DNA of 64,000 nucleotides from positions 1 through 64,000 of the forward strand of contig NZ_JAAVTO010000007.1 in the NCBI RefSeq assembly GCF_013185065.1, read 5' to 3'. This stretch comes from Adlercreutzia sp. ZJ473 (lineage in GTDB: Bacteria > Actinomycetota > Coriobacteriia > Coriobacteriales > Eggerthellaceae). The translations under genes were made by a program, and so were the position numbers. Within the stretch, counting starts at the first letter, position 1. Each line of letters opens with the position of its first letter. A model generated the notes under the pieces. It did no database searches. It was not told the DNA's origin and worked only from the letters and a program-made list of their open reading frames with translations. Shown here piece after piece: positions 52,677 to 61,531 of the stretch.

Positions 52677-52927
52677 TGTCGTACTCCTTTCATCATGGTG
52701 TCCCAACGCCGAAAGCAGTATGCGAGAAAGGCTCCTTTTGCAGAACGGGTCTTATGCGGGCACCCACCCCAGGTAAAACCCTAGAGACGGAAAACCAGGA
52801 GGTACCGGATGAGTTTGAGCATCATTAAAACCTTCGCAGGCTCTCGACCTAGTTTCTAAACAGGGCTTGCAATATATAATTTGATGGTAAGCTATGCCTA
52901 ACCCACCAAAGCGCCCAGGGAGTCTCA

Positions 52928-53317
52928 GTGATTCGCGGAATAGGCATTGACGCCGTCACCATATCCGAGTTTGAACGCCTTCTCGAAGGCCCCGATAACT
53001 TTGCGGGCTACACTTTCACCGAAAGGGAGCTCTCCCAATCCGAGGGAGGTCAGAGGTCGCAAAAGCTTGCTGGATGCTTTGCCGCCAAAGAAGCCGCATT
53101 CAAGGCAATTGCCCCGCTCTTGCCTGAACGAACTTTTGACTTCAGGCTTATTGAGCTACTGCGAAACGAGGACGGCAGTCCCACCATAGCTCGCAACGAC
53201 AAGACGCTGGCTCTTCTTGAGGATGCAGCCATAACGAACCTTCATGTGTCGTTGACCAACGAGGGCGATCTTGCCATGGCGTTTGTCATAGCCGAAGCCG
53301 TCGGCGCCGAAGAGTAG
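52928..53317 (+). CDS. acpS: Holo-ACP synthase
   Basis: 129 residues. IRGIGIDAVTISEFERLLEG has the metal-binding D of the AcpS family, and FTERELSQ...KLAGCFAAKEAAFKAI is the second signature. It attaches 4'-phosphopantetheine from CoA to a carrier protein, most plausibly the one at 51319. The GTG has AGGGAG eight bases upstream. It is divergent from the hydrolase over a 251-base gap and converges with the MFS gene. Confidence 0.9.
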   Translation: MIRGIGIDAVTISEFERLLEGPDNFAGYTFTERELSQSEGGQRSQKLAGCFAAKEAAFKAIAPLLPERTFDFRLIELLRNEDGSPTIARNDKTLALLEDAAITNLHVSLTNEGDLAMAFVIAEAVGAEE

Positions 53318-53382
53318 GAACGCCAACGAGGCTCAGCAGCTAGGACGCTCGATTAGAACGCCGCTCCAAGATGTCTGCGAAA

Positions 53383-54624
53383 CTACGCGCGGGAACGAGC
53401 GGCCGCACGGCACAGCAGCGCAATAGCTGCTGCCGCCGCAATGCAAGCAGCCACAACGGGCACATAGGTGCCAGCCCCGTCAAACGTCAAGCTATAAAGC
53501 GGAGCAGACAACGCCATTCCCCCGTTAATGAAGCTTGTGCCCACAGCCACCGCCTTCCCGTAGCAGGCAGGCGGAAACGCCTCCCCCATAAGCAGCGCCG
53601 GAGCCACGGTACCCAGGCACGTGGCAAATCCCGCTAGAGCCGCTCCCATAAAGAGCACGGTGGCGGCACCCTGCATCAAGCCCGCTATCATAAGGGCAAA
53701 ACCGACAATCCCCAGCGCCGCCCCTGACGCAATGGCAACTACTCCATTTTTCGCATCCTTCAGCAAACCGAGCCCGATTTTTCCTGCCAGAAGCCCACCC
53801 GACATACACGACAAAACAGTAGCTGCCGTCATTGCGTCGAACCCCGATTGCTGCGCGACGGCATTTATCTGAGTGTTCATTATGCCTACAAAACCGCAAA
53901 GCACGCAGGCAATCGCTACGGGCGTGAAAGAACGGAACGTTGTAAGCTTTACGGAATCGGCAGCTCCCTTGGCACGGGAGCCAGTTGTCCTTCCGTCCTT
54001 GCAGGCCACCTCGGCGCCATTACTTTGGTTTGGCCGAACCAGCCAGCAAGCAGCCACTATACCGCACAGCGCAATGGCCACCCCCATTGCGCTTAGAGCC
54101 CATTGCCAACCGAACAGCGCAATCGCCTGCGCCAGAAGAGGGCTTACCACCATGCCCGCTACGCCCACCACGGCAAAGGCAATACCCGTAAGAAATCCTT
54201 GTCGCAACGAAAACCATTGGTTTATGAGAATGGGCGCAAGCACACTTGAGCAAAGGGGATAGCACAACCCAGCCACTAAGCCCGCCAGCCAGACCATCGG
54301 AATTGCCGGCATCATGGCAAGCAGCCCGTAAGCCGCCCCCATCAGCACCGATCCCGCAAGCACAGTGGCTCGCATAAAACGAGAGAGGATCCTCTCCCCC
54401 AAAGCACACGAAAGCACGGCGCTCCCCGTCATAAATGTGTAGTAGAGGTTCACATCGGTCACACTGCTTCCGAAATTAGCCACGAGCGGAGAGACGAAAA
54501 CCCCAAAGCAGAGCAGCGGCAAACCGAAAGCTGCTGCGCAAAGCAGGCAGCAGCCCGCAAAAGCACACCACGCCCTCGGCGACGGATTGTCTGCCCTTTC
54601 CGTTCTTTTGTGACCCTCAGCCAT
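53383..54624 (-). CDS. MFS transporter
   Basis: 413 residues with twelve hydrophobic helices, a central hydrophilic loop near residues 198-226 (NGAEVACKDGRTTGSRAKGA) and conserved MFS features such as GERILSRF between helices 2 and 3. It resembles the oxalate/formate antiporter-like branch. Substrate is not readable. Position beside acpS and the acyl-energy operon suggests uptake or export of its substrate or acid product. Confidence 0.85.
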   Translation of the reverse strand: MAEGHKRTERADNPSPRAWCAFAGCCLLCAAAFGLPLLCFGVFVSPLVANFGSSVTDVNLYYTFMTGSAVLSCALGERILSRFMRATVLAGSVLMGAAYGLLAMMPAIPMVWLAGLVAGLCYPLCSSVLAPILINQWFSLRQGFLTGIAFAVVGVAGMVVSPLLAQAIALFGWQWALSAMGVAIALCGIVAACWLVRPNQSNGAEVACKDGRTTGSRAKGAADSVKLTTFRSFTPVAIACVLCGFVGIMNTQINAVAQQSGFDAMTAATVLSCMSGGLLAGKIGLGLLKDAKNGVVAIASGAALGIVGFALMIAGLMQGAATVLFMGAALAGFATCLGTVAPALLMGEAFPPACYGKAVAVGTSFINGGMALSAPLYSLTFDGAGTYVPVVAACIAAAAAIALLCRAAARSRA

Positions 54625-55159
54625 GAGTTCCCCTTTCCTTGGAAGCTGTTTGGCACGCCCATTGTTTCAGAGGTACCTGCAGGCGGGAACGATACAACTC
54701 ATGGGGCAAACCCCAGGGTTTCCCCTAGGCCGCCCCCGTCGCAACAATTCATTAAAACGGTTTGAAATTGGAAGTGCGGGCGTTTTCTTGGACACTCTAT
54801 TAGCATCACCCGCAAACCGCAGGCGATTACTGCCATGCAATATTCGCAAGTAACTTACCACTCTCAAATAACTCTTATGGGGTATATCCTCATTGACGCA
54901 GAGCGCAGAGCTAACGGAATACGAGGTCACACGTAGCATCAACGATGGCAAAACATGCCTTGAACATGAAATGGAGAAGCCCTCCGAGTACGATTGACGG
55001 GCTTGGCTAGGCGATATAAATCGCCGCTGATTTGCAGATTTCCAGCAACTCCCTCAACTACGATGTCGTTTATCAACGGGAATATACTGCCCATGAACTG
55101 GGGTTGTTAACAAAATCTTACTCCCGCTCGTTGACAAGAACAGGATTGTTCACGTACTT
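54625..55159. other. Gene-free stretch upstream of the MFS gene
   Basis: Mostly AT-leaning DNA with no plausible gene. A minus-strand frame (54667-54951) has no ribosome site or recognised family. TTGACA occurs at 55131-55136, and GAACA/TGTTC repeats flank 55139-55152, a possible small operator. Confidence 0.35.
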
Positions 55160-55181
55160 AAGTAGTTGCTATAATGAACCC

Positions 55182-55235
55182 GTTAGAACCGAGGCACGGC
55201 GACAATTGGGTCCCTACCGTCTCGGTTCTTTTTTT
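55182..55235 (+). ncRNA. Possible short RNA with strong intrinsic terminator
   Basis: TTGTTC (55146-55151) and TATAAT (55170-55175), 18-base spacer, form a good promoter. Within about ten bases begins a stem, AGAACCGAG (55185-55193) pairing CTCGGTTCT (55221-55229), extended inside by ACGG (55196-55199) with CCGT (55217-55220), followed by seven T. The transcript would be about 50 bases with no room for a gene. Alternatively this is an attenuator for the small frame downstream. Confidence 0.5.
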
Positions 55236-55345
55236 CATCTGCTTTCGCTTCGAGGTCGACGGCGTCTATGATGTTGAGAACTGCGACCACCGCTGAATCG
55301 GGAGGATGCCATGAGCGACGAAATCTGCTTGAAGGAAAGTTCTGG

Positions 55346-55456
55346 ATGAACATGCAGCAGAAGGTGGACCTGTGGAACTCCATGGAGCTGCACGGTGCGG
55401 ACATTGAGAAGGTGGAGCCGCTCGAGGTGCCTGAGCTGGCGATGGCCGCGGGATGA
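55346..55456 (+). CDS. Possible 36-residue small protein
   Basis: Starts MNMQQKVDLWNSMELHGADI and ends before the dinB promoter. It overlaps the end of an 11-codon upstream frame that has GGGAGG five to six bases before its ATG (55310), an arrangement suggesting coupled translation. No family is recognised; coding status is uncertain. Confidence 0.25.
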   Translation: MNMQQKVDLWNSMELHGADIEKVEPLEVPELAMAAG

Positions 55457-55559
55457 CGCACGGCTTTGCAGGCGCTCGCGCGGTCAGGGCTTCCGGCGCT
55501 CGCCCGATTGCGAGCCTTGGCGCGCGCCGACGCGGGCGCGCATGCGCTACACTGGCCCT

Positions 55560-56849
55560 ATGAGCGACGCCACCGACAACCTGCTTCTTCCCTGGGAGGG
55601 ACCGGCCATCCTGCTGGTCGACCTCGACGCGTTCTTCGCCTCGGTCGAGCAGCTCGACCACCCGGGCTGGCGCGGCAAGCCCGTCATCGTGGGCGGCGAC
55701 GCCGACGCGCACGGCGTGGTGTCCACCTGCTCGTACGAGGCGCGCGCCTTCGGCGTCCGCAGCGCGATGGCCGCCTCGCTCGCGCGCGAGCTGTGCCCCG
55801 ACGCCATCTGGACGCGCGGCCACTTCAGCCGCTACCGCGAGATGTCGAACGCCATCATGGGCATCCTGCGCGACGAGACGCCGCACGTGCAGCAGGTCTC
55901 CATCGACGAGGCGTTCATGGACGTCACCCCCACGAAGGTGAACCACGAGCACCCCGTGAGCGTCGCGCGGCGCATCCAGGCGCGCGTTGCTGCGCTCGGC
56001 GTGACGTGCTCGGTGGGCGTGGGCACCACGAAGTCGGTGGCGAAGGTGGCCTCCGACATGGACAAGCCGCGCGGCCTCACCGTGGTGTACCCCGGCAGCG
56101 AGGCGACGTTCCTCGCCCCTCTGCCCGTGCGCACCATGAGCGGCGTGGGCGCCGCGGCCGAGCACGCGCTCGTGAGCCACGGGGTGCGCACCTTGGGCGA
56201 CCTGGCGCGCGCCGACGAGGGGCTTCTGCGCCGCGTGTTCGGCAAGAACGCAGACATGATGCGCGCCCGCGCCGCAGGAGGCGACGTGTCGCCCGTCGAG
56301 GCCGACGACACCGTGAAGTCGATCTCGAACGAAGTCACCTTCGCGCGCGACCTCACCGAGAGCGAGGAGGTCGCCTCGGCGCTCTCCACCATCGCCGCGA
56401 AGGTGGGCCGGCGCCTGCGCCGCAAGCAGCTCGCCGGGCGCACGCTCGGCATCCGCGTGCGCTACGCCGACCGCACCACACGCTCCGCCCAGATGCGCCT
56501 ACCCCGGCAGACCGACGACGAGCTGTTCTTCACGCCCTACGCGCTGCGCCTCGTGGAGGACTTGTGGCAGCCTGGCATGAGGATCCGCCTGCTCGGCGTG
56601 AGCATGACGGGCTTCGAGGAGGAGGGCGTGGTGCAGGAGGCGCTCTTCGACGTGGACGAGGCGGCGCCCCTCGACGACGGCGTGCGCAGCCCGCTGATCG
56701 CGAGCGAGGAGAAGCGGCGCGGCCTTCTGGCGGCCACCGACGCGCTCAAGGACAAGTTCGGGGAGTCGGCCGTGCGGTTCGGCTGCGAGCTGCGCAACGA
56801 GCGGAACACCACCGGCTCGAGCTCGAAGAACCCGGCTGACTACAAGTAG
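55560..56849 (+). CDS. dinB: DNA polymerase IV (Y-family)
   Basis: 429 residues. Translesion polymerase. Catalytic carboxylates are in ILLVDLDAFFASVEQ and VSIDEAFMDV; VGGDADAHGVVSTCSYEAR, VGVGTTKSVAKVASDMDKP and the helix-hairpin-helix (GVGAAAEHALVSHGVRTLGD) follow. The little-finger domain is complete. The C-terminus ends in a polar tail without a clear clamp-binding motif in the last residues; EALFDVDE may serve. No SOS box is obvious in the short leader. Confidence 0.94.
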   Translation: MSDATDNLLLPWEGPAILLVDLDAFFASVEQLDHPGWRGKPVIVGGDADAHGVVSTCSYEARAFGVRSAMAASLARELCPDAIWTRGHFSRYREMSNAIMGILRDETPHVQQVSIDEAFMDVTPTKVNHEHPVSVARRIQARVAALGVTCSVGVGTTKSVAKVASDMDKPRGLTVVYPGSEATFLAPLPVRTMSGVGAAAEHALVSHGVRTLGDLARADEGLLRRVFGKNADMMRARAAGGDVSPVEADDTVKSISNEVTFARDLTESEEVASALSTIAAKVGRRLRRKQLAGRTLGIRVRYADRTTRSAQMRLPRQTDDELFFTPYALRLVEDLWQPGMRIRLLGVSMTGFEEEGVVQEALFDVDEAAPLDDGVRSPLIASEEKRRGLLAATDALKDKFGESAVRFGCELRNERNTTGSSSKNPADYK

Positions 56850-56921
56850 GCTGCCCAGCGGGACCGCCCGCGAGAGCAGGCCCCGTCGCCTTTAAGGCAG
56901 CCGAGGCCCCTCCCCCTTCGC

Positions 56922-57833
56922 CTAGCGGCGGTTCGCCGCATGCAGAAGGACGAGCCCCTTGAGCGTGAGCGCGGGCTCGACCACCACGTCGTGGCGCATG
57001 AGCGCGCCGAGCGCGCAGGCGTCGCGCCCCGAGAGCACCACCGTGGTGCGCTCGCAGCCCATCTCGGCCCACACCATGTCGATCAGGCCGTCGATGCGCG
57101 CGACCTCGCCCATCACGATGCCCGCCTGCATGGCCTCGCGCGTGGAGCGCCCCACCACCCGCTCGGGCGCCTTCACCTCCACCATGGGCAGCCGCGCGGC
57201 CGCGCCGGCAAGCGCCTCGGCCGAAAGCCGCAGCCCCGGCGCGATGATGCCGCCCGCGAACGCGTTGCGGGCGTCGAGCACCTCGATGTTGGTCGTGGTC
57301 CCCAAGTCGACCACCACGGCGGGCGCGCCGTAGAGCTCCTTGGCGGCCACCATGTCGGCCACGCGGTCGGCGCCCACCTCGCCCGGGTCGCTGTAGCTCA
57401 TCTTGAGGCCGGTCTTGAGCCCCGGGCCCACCACGAGCGGGGCGCGGCCGCAGAGGCGCGACGCCGCCTCGACCCACACGTCGGTGAGCGGAGGCACCAC
57501 CGACGACACGATGCCGTCGCGGGGGCGCAGGGGCGCGGGAAGGGGCGCCTGCCCGGACGCAGGCGCAAACGAGGACGGGGACGCAGGCGCACACGAGGAC
57601 GATGGCGCCTGCCCAGCCGCAGCCGCCAGCCCGCCGCCGCACGCCGCCGCGTCGACGCGGGCAAGCCCCTCGCCGAGCGCGCCGAGGAAGGCGCGCAGCG
57701 CGCAGAGCGCCTCGTCAGCGGTCGCGCGCGGGTCGGTGGAGGTCTCCCAGGTGGAGACGAGCGCGCCGCCACAGGCCACGCCGAAGCACGTGGTGGTGTT
57801 GCCCGCGTCGATGACGAGCACCGGCTCGCGCAT
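56922..57833 (-). CDS. coaX: Type III pantothenate kinase
   Basis: Phosphorylates pantothenate, first step of CoA synthesis. About 303 residues. VLVIDAGNTTTCFGVA is the P-loop, GADRVADMVAAKELYG and VVDLGTTTNIEVLDA are conserved, and GGIIAPGLRLSAEAL completes the site. Residues 65-105 are an Ala/Pro/Ser-rich insert not usual in CoaX. ATG 57833 has GAGG close by; GTG 57854 is an alternative. It complements coaBC at 22152. Confidence 0.92.
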   Translation of the reverse strand: MREPVLVIDAGNTTTCFGVACGGALVSTWETSTDPRATADEALCALRAFLGALGEGLARVDAAACGGGLAAAAGQAPSSSCAPASPSSFAPASGQAPLPAPLRPRDGIVSSVVPPLTDVWVEAASRLCGRAPLVVGPGLKTGLKMSYSDPGEVGADRVADMVAAKELYGAPAVVVDLGTTTNIEVLDARNAFAGGIIAPGLRLSAEALAGAAARLPMVEVKAPERVVGRSTREAMQAGIVMGEVARIDGLIDMVWAEMGCERTTVVLSGRDACALGALMRHDVVVEPALTLKGLVLLHAANRR

Positions 57834-57884
57834 GCCCTCGCCGTCCTTCGCCACGCGTCCTCGCTTCCCTTCCCCTCGTTTCGC

Positions 57885-58904
57885 CTAGTTGAACTTGAAG
57901 ATCTTCTGCGCGATGTGGTAGCCGCCCAGACCCGCGCGCCGCCCCACCTCGGTGGGGATGTTCGTGCTCAGGTTGAGCACGTTCGTGCGGATGCGGCGGT
58001 ACAGCGCCACGTCGGCGTCCTTCAGGTAGGCCCAGATCTCCTCGCGCTTGCGCTCGTCCTCGGGCGTGTTGCGCATGCGCAGGAACACCGAGCAGATGCA
58101 CATCATCATCGCGAGGTAGTTCTCCAGGTAGTGGCGCAGGCGCTTCTGCTCGATGGCCATCACGTCGACCGCGTCGATCATGATGCGCGTGATGCGCAGC
58201 TGCTGGTCGATGCGGCCCATCATCACGCTCTCGTTCACCGACTGCCCCTCGCGCCCGATGAAGTAGCGGTACATGTCCACGTCGAGGTAGTACATGGTCC
58301 GCACGTGCGGCAGCGGCTCGTACACGAAGATGTTGTCCACGTAGAAGCAGTGCCGCGGCAGCTCGAGCGCCATGTCGCGCAGAAGCTCGGTGCGGTAGAT
58401 CACCGAGTGCATGAGCAGGTACTGCGACGGGCCGAACGCGCCCACCTCGTCCCAGGTGAACTCCTGCTCGACGGGGAACACGTTCTTGTAGCGCATGACG
58501 GTGCGCGTGTTCTCGTAGACCTTCTCGTACACGTAGTTCGCGATCACGAGGTCGGTGGGGTCCTTGAGCTCCATCTGGCGGCGCAGGTAGCGCATGACCT
58601 GCCCCATGGCGTCGGCGTCGAGCCAGTCGTCGGAGTCGACCACCTTGAAGTAGCGCGCCGAGGCGTGCGCGAGCCCGGTGTTCACCGCCGCGCCGTGCCC
58701 GCCGTTCTCCTGGTGGATGGCGCGGATGACGTCAGGGCGGCGGCGGGCCCACTCGTCAGCCTTCTCAGGCGTGGCGTCCTTGGTGGAGCCGTCGTCGACG
58801 ATGAGGATCTCGACGTCATCACCGCAGGCCAGAAGCGACTCTATGCACTTGTCCATGTACTCGGCTGAGTTGTAGCACGGAACCGCAAACGTGATGGTCT
58901 TCAT
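57885..58904 (-). CDS. Family 2 glycosyltransferase
   Basis: 339 residues, GT-A fold: TFAVPCYNSAEYMDKCIESL, ILIVDDGSTKDATPEKADEW, HQENGGHGAAVNTGLAHASA, and the metal-binding VVDSDDWLD. No membrane helices. It is nine bases from the glf gene, on the same strand, which suggests a role in a galactofuranose-containing surface glycan. Confidence 0.88.
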   Translation of the reverse strand: MKTITFAVPCYNSAEYMDKCIESLLACGDDVEILIVDDGSTKDATPEKADEWARRRPDVIRAIHQENGGHGAAVNTGLAHASARYFKVVDSDDWLDADAMGQVMRYLRRQMELKDPTDLVIANYVYEKVYENTRTVMRYKNVFPVEQEFTWDEVGAFGPSQYLLMHSVIYRTELLRDMALELPRHCFYVDNIFVYEPLPHVRTMYYLDVDMYRYFIGREGQSVNESVMMGRIDQQLRITRIMIDAVDVMAIEQKRLRHYLENYLAMMMCICSVFLRMRNTPEDERKREEIWAYLKDADVALYRRIRTNVLNLSTNIPTEVGRRAGLGGYHIAQKIFKFN

Positions 58905-58913
58905 GCCCGCGCC

Positions 58914-60161
58914 CTACTCCTCCGCAGCTTCCTGCGCAGACGCGCGCTCGTCGAGGATGCCGTGCGAGAGATCGAGCGCGAGCCCCACGATCTTGTCCAT
59001 GTTGTAGTAGCGGTACTCGGCGAGGCGCCCGAGCGGGTGGAAGTTCGGCAGCGACTCGGTGAGGCGGCGGTAGCGCTCGTAGTGCGCGTTGTTCTCGTCG
59101 TTGATGATGGCGTAGTAGGGGATCTGCGCGTCGGGGTCAGTGTAGGCGCGCGAGTACTCCTTCATGATGGTGGTGTTCGGCGCCTTCTGGCCGGTCATGT
59201 GCTTGAACTCCGTGACGCGCGTGTAGTCCTCGGTCACCGTGTAGTTCACCGTGCCGCAGGGCAGCTTGTACTCCTCGTCGTAGGTCTCGTAGACGAAGTC
59301 GAGGCTGCGGTAGGGCAGGCGCCCGAAGCGCGCGAGGAAGAGCTCGTCGAGCGGGCCGGTGTAGACGATGGGACCGGTGAAGCTCACGTCATGCAGCTTG
59401 ATGGCGGACAGCTGGGCGTCCTCGGAGTCGTCCTCGAACTCAAGCTCGAACACGCTCGTGGCGTCGGTGTCCAGGCACACCTCGATGCCCTCGTAGTCGA
59501 GCATCTGCTCGAACAGGTCGGTGTAGCCGCGCACGGGCATGCCCTGGTACTGATCCTGGAAGTAGCGGTTGTCGCGCGAGATGAACACGGGCACGCGCGC
59601 GGTCACGCTCGGGTCGACCTCCTCGGGCGTGAGGCCCCACTGCTTCTGCGTGTAGTAGAGGAACACGTTCTTGTACACGAAGTCGGCGATCTCGCGCAGC
59701 TCGGGGTCATCCTGGGCGCGCAGCTCGTTGATGGTGACCTTGCGGCCGTCGCCGAACACGTCGATCAGCTTCTCGGTGAGGTGCGCGGCGCGCTCCTTGC
59801 CGAACGCGATCTCCATGGAGTTCTTGTTGAAGGGCACGGGCAGGTAGGTGCCGTACCAGTCGGCGAGCACGTTGTGCTGGTAGCCGATCCAGCCCGCGAA
59901 GCGGCGCAGGTAGGAGAACACGCGGCCGTCGTTGGTGTGGAAGATGTGCGGCCCGTAGCGGTGCACGAGGATGCCGGCCTCGTCGAGCTCGTCGTACATG
60001 TTCCCGCCGATGTGCGCGCGCTTCTCGATGACGAGCACGCGCATGTCCCCCCGCTCGGCGAACTCGCGCGCGCACACCGCGCCGGCGAAGCCGCTGCCCA
60101 CGACGACAGCGTCAAAGCTATTGATGTCAATGTCCTTGTAATCGGTATACTGCACGCCCAC
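58914..60161 (-). CDS. glf: UDP-galactopyranose mutase
   Basis: Interconverts UDP-galactopyranose and UDP-galactofuranose using reduced FAD. 415 residues. FAD motif VVVGSGFAGAVCAREFAERG, RAHIGGNMYDELDEAGILVH, HIFHTNDGRVFSYLRRF, and NYTVTEDYTRVTEFKHMTGQ fit. GTG 60161 has AAGGA six bases upstream, which is better than a longer ATG start at 60191. It is transcribed with the GT2 gene. Confidence 0.95.
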   Translation of the reverse strand: MGVQYTDYKDIDINSFDAVVVGSGFAGAVCAREFAERGDMRVLVIEKRAHIGGNMYDELDEAGILVHRYGPHIFHTNDGRVFSYLRRFAGWIGYQHNVLADWYGTYLPVPFNKNSMEIAFGKERAAHLTEKLIDVFGDGRKVTINELRAQDDPELREIADFVYKNVFLYYTQKQWGLTPEEVDPSVTARVPVFISRDNRYFQDQYQGMPVRGYTDLFEQMLDYEGIEVCLDTDATSVFELEFEDDSEDAQLSAIKLHDVSFTGPIVYTGPLDELFLARFGRLPYRSLDFVYETYDEEYKLPCGTVNYTVTEDYTRVTEFKHMTGQKAPNTTIMKEYSRAYTDPDAQIPYYAIINDENNAHYERYRRLTESLPNFHPLGRLAEYRYYNMDKIVGLALDLSHGILDERASAQEAAEE

Positions 60162-60462
60162 GAGCGTTCCTTTCTGTTTGACGAGGGCCATGCCCGCGCG
60201 CCTTGCGCCGGGCCGAACCGCAAGCACGGCGCCGAGAGCGGAGCGCGCGCAGCTCGCCTTGCGCGCCCCACGGCCCGAACGCCGCAGCATTATCGGAGAT
60301 ATTGTACGATAGCCTGCGGCGACTCCGACCCTCGCGCCGCCTCTCCGAGGTCAACACCATACAAACCGAATAATTCAGCCGCACGGCGCGCGCGCAGGAC
60401 GCGCGAGCGCGGCGCGCGCGTATGATGGGCTCACGTCACTTGCTTTGAGAAAGGACCCTTCC
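60162..60462. other. glf/pta divergent gap
   Basis: About 300 bases of GC-rich DNA with no gene. It must hold promoters for glf (minus) and pta (plus). pta has GAAAGGA seven to eight bases before its ATG. Confidence 0.4.
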
Positions 60463-61464
60463 ATGAGCACTTTCCTTGACACCATGCTCGAGCGCGCCCG
60501 CGCTGACAAGCAGACCATCGTCCTGCCCGAGGGCAACGACGAGCGCACGCTGGCCGCCGCCGAGAAGATCCTCGAGCTCGGCGTGGCAGACCTCATCATC
60601 CTGGGCGACGAGGCCGCCATCGCCGCGAGCGGACGCGCGCTCGACGGTGCGCGCGTCGTCGACCCGCGCACCTCAGGTCTGCGCGCTGAGCTGGCGGCGC
60701 GCCTCTGCGAGCTGCGCAAGCACAAGGGCATGACGCCCGAGCAGGCCGACGAGCTCATCAGCGACGAGCTCTACTTCGGCGTGATGATGGTGAAGCAGGG
60801 CCTGGCGGGCGGCATGGTGGCGGGCGCGTGCCACGCCACGGGCGACGTGCTGCGCCCCTGCCTGCAGATCCTCAAGACGGCGCCGGGCGTCAAGCTCGTG
60901 AGCTCGTTCTTCGTCATGGTGGTGCCTGACTGCGACCTGGGCCAGCAGGGCACGTTCATCTTCTCCGACTGCGGGCTGGAGGTGCAGCCCGACTCCGAGC
61001 GCCTCGCGCACATCGCCGTGAACTCCGCGCGCTCGTGGAAGACGCTCATCGGCACCGAGCCCGTGGTGGCGCTGCTGTCGCACTCCACCTACGGCTCCGC
61101 GAAGAACGACGACGCGAGCAAGGTGGTGCGCGCCGTCGAGATCGCCCGCGAGCTGGACGGCGAGCTGGCGCTTGACGGGGAGCTGCAGCTCGACGCCGCC
61201 ATCGTGCCCTCCGTGGGCTCCTCGAAGGCGCCCGACTCCCCCGTCGCCGGGCGCGCCAACGTGCTCGTGTTCCCCGACATCGACGCGGGCAACATCGGCT
61301 ACAAGCTCGTGCAGCGCCTGGCGAAGGCCGAGGCGTACGGCCCCATCACGCAGGGCATCGCCGCGCCGGTGAACGACCTCTCCCGCGGCTGCACCGCCGA
61401 CGACATCGTGGGCGTGATCGCCATCACCTGCGTGCAGGCGCAGGCCAAAGCGTCCGCGAAGTAA
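60463..61464 (+). CDS. pta: Phosphate acetyltransferase
   Basis: 333 residues, the short Pta type. TIVLPEGNDERTLAAAEKIL, GMVAGACHATGDVLRPCLQI, LLSHSTYGSAKNDDASKVV, ELQLDAAIVPSVGSSKAPDS and NVLVFPDIDAGNIGYKLVQR are conserved. It exchanges acetyl-CoA and acetyl phosphate. No ackA is next to it here. It is the chromosome-typical GC-rich paralogue of the lower-GC enzyme at 50254. Confidence 0.95.
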   Translation: MSTFLDTMLERARADKQTIVLPEGNDERTLAAAEKILELGVADLIILGDEAAIAASGRALDGARVVDPRTSGLRAELAARLCELRKHKGMTPEQADELISDELYFGVMMVKQGLAGGMVAGACHATGDVLRPCLQILKTAPGVKLVSSFFVMVVPDCDLGQQGTFIFSDCGLEVQPDSERLAHIAVNSARSWKTLIGTEPVVALLSHSTYGSAKNDDASKVVRAVEIARELDGELALDGELQLDAAIVPSVGSSKAPDSPVAGRANVLVFPDIDAGNIGYKLVQRLAKAEAYGPITQGIAAPVNDLSRGCTADDIVGVIAITCVQAQAKASAK

Positions 61465-61531
61465 AGCGCTGCGCTCGGGCGCTCCGCCTGGGATGATGCG
61501 AAAGGCTTCCTCGTGAAAGAGGAGGAAGGGG

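Noticed and set aside
54667-54951. Minus-strand gene upstream of the MFS gene
   Set aside because: No start signal, no family, poor codon pattern.
61465-61531. Strong terminator after pta
   Set aside because: Only a weak CTTCCTC/GAGGAAG-like stem with no T-run; not convincing.
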